A stretch of DNA of 64,000 nt, from NCBI GenBank assembly GCA_035222895.1, contig JAVYIG010005387.1:58501-122500 (forward strand). The letters are read 5' to 3'. Below the pieces are notes generated by a model. It saw nothing but the letters and a program-made list of their open reading frames with translations, ran no database searches and had not been told where the DNA came from. The first letter of the stretch is position 1. The number at the start of each line of letters is the position of its first letter. The DNA is from Strongylocentrotus droebachiensis. Taxonomy: Eukaryota; Echinodermata; Echinoidea; Camarodonta; Strongylocentrotidae. Positions 24,165-37,657 of this stretch are shown piece by piece. The translations under genes and the position numbers were made by a program.

Positions 24165-27100
24165 AAATAGGCTACTCTACTTCTTTATAATTTGTAAGTA
24201 TTTCTTGTTAATGCGCTTTGTATCTATTGAAAAGGCGAAAAGACTAAATGTAATATTATTAGTATAGACCTATTTTAAATGTCCACTTTTATAAAGAATT
24301 GTGTGTGTGTGTGTATTGGGTTTTTATTGAAGTGTATCAATCAGATATGATTATTTACGTCTAGGGACTGACCTTTAAACGTCACCCTCCGAAAAACGCG
24401 ACTCAGTTTTGAGCTTGCGTCCTCGGCTGAATCAGTTTGTAACTTCCATTGTTAGCTGGATTACAGGCGCACGCTACAACGCCTAGTTGTTCCCTATTAC
24501 TATATTAGTCTTTAGTTGTATGAAGGGGTGACCAAAGTTCGCAGACATTTTAGAACATATTACAAAATGTGATATTCGAACTACGATATCTCATATTGTA
24601 CACAAATTTATTGATTTCAATTATTACCAAAGGGACGGCGAAGTTTTTAACTACAGATTAGTTCAACTAGAAAATGTTATCGTCGAAGGATTTCGGAGAT
24701 ATCGCGATCTAAAAATTTGATGTCCGATCGTTCGTGCGCGCTGCATCTAAAAAAGTCATAATAACAACGAGACCTAACTTCACGCACAGGGGTTTACAGT
24801 TGATTTATCAAAAAGTGTGATCCATCAAAAATAAGGTAATATCATAATTTGCAAGGCAAGATATCATACAATCAGTTAGTACCACTGTTTACTTACAATT
24901 TTGAGGAAATCTGCTCTCAAATTGAAGATTTTCAGACCCTTATCGGTAAGTTGATCATTTTTCGGAACGGACGCAAAATATTGCAAAATTTGCCGATCTT
25001 TTGTCAATATTTTCACAATTTCGTACCCAATTCAAAAGAAAATTTCACTTCTGGGTAATTTCATGTTCCTCTTTCCATTGGTGATATCAGATTTTACGTA
25101 ATCTTACTGATCTTTTGAGATAGCAAACTTAGGTCACGCGCGAACTTTGGTCACACCACCATACTATACCGAGTAGGCTATTACTATTTATAGATCTAGT
25201 AGACTCTAGACTATTTTTAATGTAACTATTTCTGTATTATGTTAAAGACTATTCTGTCCAGACTCCAGACCTAAACTTTAGGTCTAAAGTAAACTGATCA
25301 AAATACTTCTTAACTTGGCTCAGAGTCTGACAGACTATCCAGCTTTCAAAACTTAATGTTACATTTATCACAGTCTTTAGATCGAAACCAGCCAAAAATC
25401 TTGAATTTCGGGAAGCCATGCATGCACCCTGCACCTCTCATCTCACCGCACCTCCACGGCTCATCTCAGCTCCTGCACCGCCTACCACCGGCACACCCCA
25501 CTCACTAATTCTCAACACACAGCTCACGAGTATGTGGCTTCTCTAGCCGTCTCTGACCTCACGACTAAACGCGAATCAATGAAAATGATGCAATCACAAT
25601 TAACGATTATTTAATTCATACGTTTTGCCGTCATAAATCTTTTTGCATCCTGTCATTGCCGAAAGCTAACGTTATAATAGACCCCTATGTCAATATTTAA
25701 CATCATGTTTGATTGTTTGATAAACATAAACCGTTAGGATACAAGCACAGCATGCAGGTCAGAAGTTTAACGGTTCGTGAATACACGCCATCGCTAAGCC
25801 ACCCGGCTGATCACACTATAGCCGGTGCCAATATGACGTTGGTTTTTTCATCGCATGCATGATACAAATTCTGTTCAAAATCTTCAAAATCTTTCAAACA
25901 TGGGCTTCAAAAATTGATAAAGGTTAAGATCAAAGGCTCATATTTACTCCTGTGAAAAAACAAAATCAATTAACTTACCTAGTGTACCGAAACTACATAA
26001 ATAAAGCCAAACATATACTGATCCAGACTGAAATCCCAGTTACTACTATTTTTAGACATGCATGCGTAGTATCGCTCGGCTAGCTTCGGCCGATCGCGCG
26101 CGAGCGATTCATTCTTAATTTTATTTTTCTTATGATAATTAGGTACCGGTACTGGCCAATCGGGATACAGATGAATTATTCATTTGGGGGTCAACCGCAT
26201 GCTCGACCAATGAAGGATGCCATTACAATAAATATTGTACCAAATATGGAAAACGATCACACGCGTTTTACACATGTTCGCAGCATGTAAAGAACGACGT
26301 TTGAGGGGAAAATAATTACGACTTGTTACTAGGATCTAGAGTAAACGTTCTCTTTTTCTCTTTCTACCCCAGCATTCTAAAAAAAGGCAGCCAGTTTGGC
26401 AAACGTGCCAGAAAATGAGCGCTATCAAAGATCCCACTGTAATATCGATCATCATCATCATCATCAATTCAACATCATTATTATTATTATTATGCCAAAT
26501 AACCAACAACAAAAAGTGTTTTCTCGTGCCCTCCCGCTTTCCTTTTGGCCGCCGCCTCCTTTTTTTCTTTTTTTTTTTTTTTTTGTTAACTAGTCTATTT
26601 ACTATTCCGAAAAATAAGCCTAATAAAGCCCCCAAAAAGAAAAAAAAGAAAAAAGAAAAAAGGGCTGTGATATATACATTCTGTAGGCCTATAAATAGCT
26701 TCTAAAATGATACAAATTCATTTGTTTTGTCATAATTGCATCAGTAGGCAATAGCCTACTCAAATAGAATATCTGTGATTAAATATACCTTGGCCAGCTA
26801 TATTTAGCATGGCGGCCATCCTAGAAAATGTTACTATTACTTTTATTATAATTATTTCTACTATTTATTACTATCATTAATCGTTATTGTTATTATTATT
26901 TTTAATATCATTATCATTATCATTATAAAGTATAATGATCATCATCATCATTAGCATCGTTTTTATTATTTGAGGTGCTGGGTTGGTGAGTAAAATGCCC
27001 GGTAATAAATTCATATGAAGGTACATGGTATCAAAATACTACCCTAGTTCGATTTCGGAGTTTAAAGGACGTAAGTAATATTGTTGAGTATGTATGTCAA

Positions 27101-27340
27101 AGGTCACAGCTCCTTAAATTGCCAAAATTGCCAGATCATAGGCCATTTTTACCCGGCGAAGGGGATGCTAAAATTTGCGTCGACTGGTTATAATTATATT
27201 TGCCCTAAAAATTTTGAGAGGGGGGAGGGGAATTGTCCTTCGGGGGGAGGTGGTAATCACCTGGGAGTTATTGTTCAGGGGGGGGGTAATATTGTCCTAG
27301 AACCCTTTTTCTTCTCTGCTGTAGGCTACGTCAAGGACGC
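24165..27340. other. AT-rich non-coding stretch with simple repeats
   Basis: No coding exon could be supported. There is a short GT run (24300-24314), CAT/TTA triplet runs (26440-26500 and 26860-26960), a T run with purine-rich DNA (26555-26660) and G runs near 27220-27290. Confidence 0.45.
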
Positions 27341-27345
27341 ATGCA

Positions 27346-27773
27346 CAGGGGCGGATCTAGCTTTTTGCTAAGGGGGGGGTTTGACCAAAATAATGACGAT
27401 GCGGAGCATCGTCCACGAGCCGCGAAGCGGCGAGCCGATTTTTTTTGGGGTGTTTATTTGAACCCCGTAAGTGATGTTTTCCTGGCATCTATTAACACAA
27501 TGGAGACCATAAAAAGCAGTGCATGATAACGTCTTTTTAAATCAAGTAACAGTTTAATACATAGTTATATCCAGAGTTACCATGTGTTTGGTTAAGTTAC
27601 CAGATGAGTTGAATATCTTCTCACAATATTTGCACTTGAAAGGGTTTCTCTCCAGCGTGCGTTCTTTTTTCTTTCTTTTTTTCTTTTTTTTTCCTTTTTT
27701 TTTTTTTTTTTTTTTGGGCCGCCCAAGGGGGGGGTTGCAACCCCCCCAACCCCCCCCCCTGGATCCGCCACTG
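27346..27773. mobile_element. hAT-like MITE carrying a C2H2 zinc-finger fragment (copy 1)
   Basis: Ends are CAGGGGCGGATCTAG and CTGGATCCGCCACTG, inverted. The minus strand encodes RTLERNPFKCKYCEKIF and then NSSGNLTKHM, a C2H2 finger. The linker (THAGEKP in another frame) is shifted by one base relative to the finger, so it cannot make a normal finger array. A poly(T)/poly(C) block lies at 27664-27760. The same element in the opposite orientation is at 27957-28399. This is a captured gene fragment, not a functional gene. Confidence 0.8.
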
Positions 27774-27956
27774 AATGCATATCGAATCGTCCCAAGTTTT
27801 TTGATAATCGTGTAATGCACCTCTTACAACAGATATCATTCAAGACTGATCATGTTGTTCCCATGTTGCACATAATATTATAATATTTGAAAGAGAGCAG
27901 TTTTGTTTCATCTTCCTTATTATCTCACGGGTTGGGACATTTTCGAGCAACCTATC

Positions 27957-28399
27957 CAGGCGCGGATCTACGGGGGGGGTTTAGGGGGTTTAAACCCCCC
28001 CCTTGGGCGGCCCAAAAAAAAAAAAAAAAAAAAAAAAAGGAAAAAAAAAGAAGAAAAAAGAAAGAAAAAAAAAGAAAAAAGAACGCACGCTGGAGAGAAA
28101 CCCTTTCAAGTGCAAATATTGTGAGAAGATATTCAACTCATCTGGTAACTTAACCAAACACATGATAACTCTGGATATAACTGTGTATTTAACTGTTACT
28201 TGATTTAAAAAGACGTTATCATGCACTGCTTTTTATGGTCTCCATTGTGTTAATAGATGCCAGGAAAACATCACTTACGGGGTTCAAATAAACACCCCAA
28301 AAAAAATCGGCTCGCCGCTTCGCGGCTCGTGGACGATGCTCCGCATCGTCATTATTTTGGTCAAACCCCCCCCTTAGCAAAAAGCTAGATCCGCCCCTG
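27957..28399. mobile_element. hAT-like MITE carrying a C2H2 zinc-finger fragment (copy 2, inverted)
   Basis: Ends are CAGGCGCGGATCTAC and CTAGATCCGCCCCTG. The plus strand encodes FKCKYCEKIFNSSGNLTKHM with the same one-base shift against THAGEKP. The arm 28080-28390 is the inverse of 27350-27665 with very few changes. A ctatc word abuts both ends. Confidence 0.8.
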
Positions 28400-28897
28400 C
28401 TATCTTCTTATATCATCTCACAGCCGGGGAAGTGGGGCACCCCCCCCCATGGCTACGCCACAAGTCACAATTTGGAGCTGTAGTAAACCGCTAAAAAAAA
28501 AATCACTGCAAGATTCAGCAATTTGAAGTTAGAAATTGAAGTTTACTTCCCATTGCTATCTCTTATTACACACAGGTCATTGAATATGCATAGGAGTCAT
28601 GTTTTTTGTTGCCTCTTTCCCAATAGTGTTTGTTGTGGTGATATTGTTTAAAAGTTTCTTTACCATGTCACTTCTGAATAAACTTTTACAATGTACATTT
28701 ATTGTTATTTTTGCTTGAAATTTGTCATAGTGCTACTGTGCTGGATATCAAGAGAGAAATAGACAGTAATATGTAATAACAATAATAATACTCATTTTTT
28801 ATAATGCGCTAACAAGCTTATTACCCCGGCTTTCTCTGTGCTGACAAAGATGTCAAGCTCATCGTATTCACAGCAACACTGGAAAGAGTATAGTAGC

Positions 28898-29241
28898 CAG
28901 GTGCGGATCCAGCCGGCGGCAAGGGAGGGGGCCCAATAGGGGGCCCAATTCGTGAGAAATATTTAGCGGCGAATCAGCCAGCCGGCGAATAAGCGGAGAA
29001 GGGGGGGGGGGGGGGGGAGGAGCACTATTTTTTCCAAATTCGTGAGAAAATATTTAGCGCCGAATCAGCCAACGGGGGGGGGGGGGGAGAGGTAGGGTAT
29101 TGAGCACTATTATTTGTTTACTAACCCCCCCCCCGTTGAGCCATGGGGAGGGGCCCGTCCTCTTCTTTTTCTTAAAAAAAGGTTAAAATTACCTGTTTTT
29201 GGGGCCAGGGGAGCCCCCCCCCCCCCCTAGATCCGCCACTG
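28898..29241. mobile_element. hAT-like MITE, GC-rich variant
   Basis: Ends are CAGGTGCGGATCCAG and CTAGATCCGCCACTG. Flanking 8-mers atagtagc and atagtagt agree at seven positions, as expected of a hAT 8-bp duplication. The body holds long G and C runs and a repeated cgtgagaaatatttagcg block, also found at 37440-37460 and 58480-58500. It is non-coding. Confidence 0.75.
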
Positions 29242-30570
29242 ATAGTAGTATATGGAGAAAGCCATTGTACCAAAAATACATTCAACTCAATTCAAATACA
29301 ATTCAAATTCTATTGGTCCAAAAGGAAATTCGTTGCGTTAGCATGCATCATTATTTAAATGGAAAAAATTACTCTATAAGAATTGTCAATGTCCAGGGAG
29401 TATAGGTGTCCGGATACGGCCTGTCCCAGCAAATGTAACACGGGTGACCCTTAACACGAGGAAGGAAGTTGTAGCTTTATGGCTCCCCCATTCTTTGCGC
29501 CTTTTTGCCCCTTCATGGGTTGTCATAATAGGAAGGTGCCCCTTGCACCCCCATATTCGCCACTGCTCAGTCCCATTATTATGGCCATTTGGAGGACTGG
29601 TTTAGGATAAAAACAGCTTAGCGGGCACGTTTATTTTTGAAAAGGGGTGCTGTTAAACATCGGGACGAATACTATGTTTTTTGTATGATTCTCCTTTTTC
29701 AGACCACTTTCACTTTAAATAAAATCTTGATGAACAAATAAATCCAGAATTGCGAGAGGGAGAAAACATTTCTGATTTATTTTTTGCACTTTCCCGAAAA
29801 CAAATCTTGTTCATTCCCTTGACTTTGCTTCACCCACAATTCTGTCGTTTCCACTCGTCCTTGAGTATTTTTTGCTTTTATTTTATCATCCCATCTGGCA
29901 TAATCAAGCGGCATTTCCATCATTTGTTTGTTGAGATACAGAACGTTCATGATGTTTTCATGCCTGTGCATCCTTCTCTCGTGATTCACCATTAGTGTGA
30001 TCGCTCAAAATAATGGTAAGTGATATTTCTTTCATAAATGGATACCTGAATAATGGGATTGATTCTAAAGTTATTTAACGTATATAAAGATCTTTAGGGA
30101 GGCACTCATTTTCCCAAAGGTTCGTAATTCCCAAGGTTCGTTATTTCGAAACAGAAATTTCCCATGCCAGGGGGTTCATAATTCCGAAAATAAAATAGGG
30201 CACATAATTCCGTAAATAAAAAAGGGTTCGGTATTCCAAAGGTTCATCATTTCGAAAAACAACAGGCCTGCATCTAGGTTCTATTTCATGTTCGGGATCG
30301 GAAGTATAAACCTTAGGGATTTCGATTCCTATTTATTTTTGGAATAGTGTATCCTATTTCATTTTCAGCATTATGAACCATATTTCATCTTCAGAATTAC
30401 GAAACTTCGGAATAACGAACTTTCGGATCAAACTTAGGAAATTACGACATGTAACCGGGTTTTATGCATGCAGACTTTAACGACTTACTCACTTTTTTGT
30501 GTCATGTCTAAGTCTACGAGTTAAAAATTGCAATAAAGCTGAGTGCCCCCCCCCCTTTTTTTTTTGTGTA
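29242..30570. other. Stretch upstream of the visible NIDO exons
   Basis: I expected the signal-peptide exon and first NIDO exons of the following gene here or further left, but found none with a convincing NIDO N-terminal pattern. A donor-like aatggtaagtg at 30012 follows no useful frame. The 30130-30430 stretch repeats ggttcgtaattccgaaa-like words in both orientations and looks like a degraded repeat. Confidence 0.4.
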
Positions 30571-30571
30571 G

Positions 30572-30602
30572 ATATCAGAGTCGACGGCGATGTCTATTTC
30601 AG
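30572..30602 (+). CDS. NIDO exon a (31 nt)
   Basis: Acceptor tttttgtgtag and donor GTGCTG flank a frame encoding IRVDGDVYF. It joins in phase to TSDQGTD, matching the G-x-V-Y-Y-R turn of NIDO domains. It is very short and rests on phase continuity. Confidence 0.6.
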
Positions 30603-33600
30603 GTGCTGTATTACATTTTGACTTGATTAGATCTTATTACTCTTGTGTTCAGACCAAAGAGATACCGCTGTGATTTCTATTCCTTTTGCATTGATTTTAT
30701 TTGTTTTCAATCTTGATACCGCTTTGTATGGAATAACTCGCTTTGTTTAAAAAAAAAGTTTTTGTGACATTCATGAACCTTCAGGACATCAGATCAAGGA
30801 ACTGACCAAACAACATACAGTAAAGCTGAGCGTGCAATTCCAAATGCTACACCAGAGTTTCTCGGCCGTTCTTTACTCACAACTATGGTTGTTTCATGGA
30901 TAGAAGTACCTGCATTCCCAGGCGTTGCCTCAAGTCTGGTTCGTACAAAATGTTTTCTCATTCCTTGAAATCGATCAAGATAAAAATATAACCTAGACTG
31001 GCATCCTGGAAAATAAAACCAATTCTTTTATGTTCCCCCTTTTTATATGGTGTCCAGAGAAGTACGTTTCAAGTACTAATCGGAACAGATGGCGAGCTGA
31101 CTTACGTTATCTTTAACTATGCGAGCATCGAGTGGGACTTCTACCGTTTAAGTAATAGTGGCAACACAAACAAAACAAAATAGTAAACAAACAATCGAAC
31201 AAATAATCTAAGACACCTAAAATATGAACGAATACAATATATTATTTTGATTTATTTCAGAACACGTAACATAACATCTTTTCTATGATACCCTAAAAAT
31301 GGTAATTGACATGAAATCATTTTTATATTTTCTTTCTTCCCACGTTGAAGGAGATATTGAACATCAATCTATCCTTAACATATTGGGAAGTTACATATAT
31401 ATTTGCATTTGACCATCAACAGTTAAAAGAACCTAGATACATGTCTTCCATTTCAAGTTTCATGAAGCTTAGTTTTTCACAACTGATGTCGAGTTAAAAA
31501 GGACTATTACTTTTTATAGAGCAAGTTGTATGATATTGAGTTATTAGGTCTTAAAAGAATGCTTTGATTTTTCAATACGATGACTTATATACAAATCAAA
31601 GGTATAGGCCTAAAGATTGCATCTGACGTTTAAAATGCTTTATATAATTTGTAAAAGCTGTCACTACTCATTTCTAGGAAATTTTGAATTAACACTAAAG
31701 ATTGTAGGATCTCTTTCAAATCTTGCAAATTACATGATGTTATTTAATGGATAATAGAAGGAATCCCAGCAATACTTATTGTTATCAATATCCCCATCAT
31801 TTACACCATCGTCATAATGTTCATTATCACCTTCATTACCATCATCATTATCACCATAATCATAATTTTCTTCACCATCACCATTATCATCATCAACGCC
31901 AACATAACCATCATCATCACCATCTCATCATCATCATCATCATTATTATTATCATCTTTATCAAGGCTGGAATAACTGATAGCGATGGCAACCTGTTAGT
32001 TGACCTCTCCGATATCGATCTGTTATCAACTAGTAACTATGGAGTGCCAGGAAGTAGGATATTCGAAATTTCAGATGCAGTGCGTGAAATAGGGAAAGGT
32101 ACATTATTTTACGTAGTAATGTTATATCAGACTATTATGAATTTTAACATCTAGTCTTTATCGTTTAGTACGCATTGGGGCTAAGTCCAAAAATATCCGT
32201 ACAAAATATTTGAATAAGTTGAATTTACTGAGTAACGTTTTACACTGATCGTCTAGATGGGTAAATTTTGAGCACATAGAAAATCAGTTAAGTGACTATT
32301 TGTGGTGGGAATTTTCTGTGGCAATAAAGGCACAAATTAACAAGTAAGAGGTTAGATTGAGAGGCTGTCTGTCGTTATTTGCATCTTGTGTAGCCAAATA
32401 CAACTCTATCCGCCTCCGTTGCCTAGTGGTAAAATAATTGTGCATATAGTCAAAGGCCAAACTCGATTCCAGTGTAGGACAAGCTTTCGCAAGCTTTGTA
32501 GTAAATTCAACAAAAAAAGGAAGCATTGATTTTGTGTGTCATCCAGCTTATTTCCCACTGTATATTCGATAGAACACATAAGCAAACATATTTTATTGTG
32601 AACAACTGCGTTTTCTATTTCTTTCCAACAGTTCAATGTCAAACGTCCAACCCTTGTCAGAATGGAGGAACGTGTACGGACGATGAATGCTTTTGCGCCG
32701 AGGGTTTCCGCGGAAACTTCTGTCATTTAGGTAAACAAACAAAAGAAAGTCATATCAGTTCTGTATTGTCACAAATTCTGCGACTCAAGATAGGGGTATC
32801 GTTAAAAAAGACATATGTAGTGTTAATTCACTCCATTCGAATAACTGTTGGCAAACTCTACTTTTCTCTAGACTGTTAGTGTGGGTAAATTGGGTCCAAT
32901 AAGCCTCCCCAATTCAGAAAAGTCTATACATTATAGGCAGTTTCTTAACAAATGTTTTAGGATCCCTGCTTTATTCGTATACGTATGAAAAATGTAAGTT
33001 CAGTTAGGTAGCCCATTGGCATGATAATTGCTATTCTTTTGGAACTGGATGAAAGGTGATCAAGGACAAGAAGTGAGGGCATCCTATACAGGCCTGATAA
33101 AAACCCGATTTAAATCGGTTTCCCGATTTTTTCTTTTCTTCTCGATTTTATCCCGATTTTCCCCCCATTTTCTCTATTCTTCCCTATTCTTCCCTATTTT
33201 TTCCCAATTTTCTTACTCAAAAGGGGGGAATGTTGTTAGATGCCATGGTAGTTTTCTTTTTCAGAAAGTGGTAAACTGAACACAACACTTTGGCGATTAA
33301 ATAGGGATGTATTTCAAAAACGTTGCTAGAGTACTAGACCCTTCAGAAGTTAGGGCTTGATTATTCACGAAAGTTGGGGTATCCCGAAATTTAGACCCAA
33401 GACGAAGCACGATGCAACAAATTAAGCCCCCCCCCCCCTTTTTTTTGTTTTTAAAGGTTGAAAGGCCGAGAAAAAAAATTAACGAATAAATAATTTGAAA
33501 TACTTGGCTGGACTGCTAACTAAGTAAATCGCTGTATCACTCTCTTTGTGTAAGCTCGGTATAAAGGACGTGCACATTATGTTGAGCCATAAGGTTAGAA

Positions 33601-36600
33601 ATGTTAAAGTCCTTGGAAGATTTAAATTGTTGTCTGTTGGGGTATAAAGGACAGCTACCTGTATATCGCTTTTCGATTGCTTGGGAAAAATTGAGCAATA
33701 TGTTTACCCCATATTATGACCATATTATTATGCTAAGGTGTCTGGATGAAGATGTGATTAGCTTTTTGTCATGCCAATTAACCAGATTTATTCAGATTTC
33801 ATAGTATACTTATAAGACTACTCTGTAAGTAATCAGACCTTTTTGTATATATTTTGTATTATTATATTTATTGTGATAATCATCCATATAGAAATATGAT
33901 TCTAAAAGAAATGTTAATTGGGTTAAAAAATGATTAACTATTAAGTTGAAAGTGTATGAATATGACGATTAGAAAATTGGTGAGAACATATATGACTAGT
34001 TAATGTTATAGCTGAATAATTACAACATGTATTATTTTACGGTTATTTGATATTAATTGCTTCTTTAATTAGAATCATTAATTAATATGATGATAGCTGT
34101 AAGTATTGATTTCTTACATGCTTGTATGTATAAATAATTTGTAAACGGACTGTCTTCGGACTTTTTATTCAGCATGTTTTTTTTAAACAATAAACCAGAA
34201 TCGAATTGAATTGAATTGAATATGCAAGCGTTTTGTTTTCAAATCAGGGTATGGGTAAACAATTTTTTTTTTTGTGGGGGGCGGTAAATCGTTTTAATGC
34301 ACTCCTTTGCTCTTCTGTTTATAAAACAGGAAACAAATGTTTCATATAAGAACACGCGCCATGACCACATTGATATCTTAAACAACAAGAAAGAAAAATA
34401 GCAACAGCAACAGGAAATCTAACTCGAACTCTAAGTGACAAAAGAAATTATTTGATAAGTTGGTCTTTTCCTTTCTACATTATGGTGTCTCTAATTGTTT
34501 TCAGATGAATGTGAAAACCTTTGTCTTAATGGAGCGACCTGTGAGCGAGAAGGCTTTTGCGCGTGTGCAGCAGGATTTGCTGGCAAGATGTGTCAAGATA
34601 AGCGTAAGTATCTTGCATATTTGTTTGTATTCCGACGAATTCCCGTTCATCGTGATTTAGTCAGGATATTTGAACAACCCGTCTGCATGTATACACACGC
34701 ACACCTTCAACCACACACTCTAATCAATTACGGCAATTTTTTATTCTGACACCTGAGATAAAATGAAAAGGGTGACGTAATTGACATTTTCTTTGACCTT
34801 GACAATTTTCTTATACCAGTGACATCTGTTGAGTGTGGAAGTAGTTCAATGACCGTCTACATAGATGAACAGCTAGTCCTAGGTAACGCATCTGGTGTTC
34901 ATTTTCGAAACCAATCCTGCTCCGGTGTAAACAGCTCGACTAGCACTGAGATCACTCTTACTACAGGCTACGATCAATGTGGCACCACCTTTGAGGTATG
35001 ACTCCTTAAATGATAACTGGTATGAATCATTCTTGTTGCCATGGCTACCAAGACCATTGGCGTGTGCAGGATTTGTGAGGAGGAGGCTTAAACATCCCAG
35101 TAGAGCGCAGCCCTTAACGGCGTGGGGTCCAGGGGCAGAGCCGCTCAGTATGATTTGAAGTTCGCCGCGACAGCCATGACATGCTGGCATAAATACAATC
35201 TGTTTACTTTTATTCCAAATAACGATATATTTGCTATTCTTTTAAGTGCCGATAGTCAAAATCTGCATCCGATTCCGCCGTGTCGTTTCTGTGTCTTTTC
35301 TTCTTCATAACTTAGGAAATATAGCACGGTAATAATATTGTTGTTTGACATATCAATCTGCTTCAATGGCACTTGACATTAAATCAATTATGAACATGAA
35401 TTCCATGCACAGAGAACGTTTATTTCTCCATTTCAAATCACATTAAACAACGACATTAAGGGCAGATACGAATATTAAAAGTGAGTTATTATCATATATG
35501 TTCATAAAATTGGCATGATTTACTCGCTTTTTGTCAATTATATGAAACGACAACTGAAAGCACATTTTACCCCTTCTTTTCGAATTTCGGCCTTGTCTCG
35601 AACTGGATACTGGATTTGATTTTTTCCCGTAACATTATTTTATTTAATATTACTTGGTGGCATTGCAGGATGGTGACACAACTATTACCTTCACCAACGT
35701 GATCACTTACGCCAAGCCTGGTTCGGAAGACGATACAGCAATCACCCGTGATTATCAAATGCAGGTTAAGGTTGAATGTTGCCTCAAGAAAGAGGAAATA
35801 ATCAGTGGATCCTTCAGACCACAGCTTGGTAAGGTAGCATTTAGCGACAAGGGCTCTGGTGACTTCAATCTGAGACTGGAAAGGTTCCAGACATTGGTGA
35901 TCTGGAAGTTGACCCCACCTCTGCTGTCTGGCAACAAGATGAGCTCTTCTTTGCTGTGGGTCTTGAGTCTGTACCAGGCGTTGGTATGTTTATTGATAGC
36001 TGCTGGGCGACAACCACTCAAGACTCGGATATGGCTCCACAATACTCTCTAATTTCTTCAGGGTTAGTAGAAATCATATAGTGATGGTATAGTGGTTCAT
36101 TCACTTGACTGAAAATCCGAGGGTTGGGGGTTCCAATCCAAGTCCGGGACTTAAATCTTTTGGCAAGAAATAAATCCACATTTGCCACCCTCCACCCAGG
36201 TGCAAATGGGTTTAGTGCTGGGTTAATAATAATTTCAAGGCCCTCAGGAGGATCGGCATTGATGCTGATGAGGCCTCTCGGCTTACTTCGTTCCGTCTGA
36301 TGTTAACGTCGGTCGTGTTGTTGGGTTACACAAACTCTCGTGATTACTTACCCCACATAATCACGAAAGGTTGTGTGCTTCATGTTGTCAGATTACACAA
36401 TACTTTGTAAAAAATATGCCCCAATATTCACTAAAGGATTGGTAAATTGAATGGACATTTTTAAAAAATTCTTCAAAGATGCTCTTCGCGATACGGATAT
36501 AGAATACAAAATATTACAATGAATATTAGTTGCAATAATATTCAGACCTGACTGGTTGCCAAACAAAATTAATAAGAGCAACAACATTTGTGAAAAGATC

Positions 36601-37614
36601 TTTGTCCAATAACGAATTGTCGACCACTAGCCTTTTTTTAAACTATGTATGTAACTCGTATTAAAAGTGTTGGGCCAAGATATGAGTTTTATTAGATTTG
36701 TTGTTGGTTTTTCAGAAAGTGTCTGGTAAACTGGACCTATCAAATTCAAATTCAAAGTTTATTCAACACTCTTTATAAAAACATTTAAAACATACAAATA
36801 GAGAATGGAAAGATAAAGAAAATATTAAAAAGAAAGAACAAGATAGTGATAAAAGCTACAATGGCAATCTATGAGAGCATTTGGGATAGGCAGACGGGAG
36901 GGATTCCTTATATGAAAGCATACCCCTCAACACATACATAAAGGGAAAGAAAAAAGTGGGAAAAGAGAACATACTATCATGTACGACCAATGTATAAATC
37001 ACTAAAAAAGTGTCAAAGTTGCCCATGCTGCTCCACTGATTATTATACTTATTTAACAGAAATTATTTATATTTCATTTTGAAAAGATGAAGAGCTTTGC
37101 ATTTTCTAATTTCCAGAGGTATACTGATTTATATTACTTTGGCGTTGAGAGGGTACTATTTCACAAACTTTAACCTGACCTTTGGGGAATCAGGACTGGA
37201 TTTTGCATGAAAGACGCAAAGAACCGATGGAACGAAATCAGACAGGCTACTATGGGTAAACAACATTAGTAGTAGAAGTCAGTGGCGGATCTAAAGGAGG
37301 GGCCCGGAACAAACCCCGGTAAAACACGTTAATGAGGGGGGGGGGGGATTTTCAAATTTTCGAGGGGCAAAAATAAAAGTGCTTACTACCCCCCCCCCCC
37401 CCCCCCCCCCGCTTATCTTATTCACCGGCTGGCCGTTTCGCCGCTAATTATTTTCTCACGAATTGGGCCCCCTCTTTGCCCCCTCCCCTGCAGCCAGCTG
37501 GATCCGCCCCTGGTATTAGTAGGTGTAGTAGTAGCAGTAGTAGTATAATATAGTAATATTAATCGTTGTTGTGATCATAGTACACATTGTACACATTTTC
37601 GTTGTTAATATTAC

Positions 37615-37657
<43 letters not shown>

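Noticed and set aside
29750..30013. First exon of the NIDO gene with donor aatggtaagtg
   Set aside because: The frames leading to the donor contain stops or lack NIDO residues, and no signal peptide was found.
31747..31965. His-rich open frame upstream of a NIDO exon
   Set aside because: Produced by CAT triplet repeats in the intron; the true exon begins at the acceptor before AGITDSDG.
36081..36150. tRNA gene
   Set aside because: A- and B-box-like motifs are present but no acceptor-stem pairing, and the sequence continues into a SINE body.
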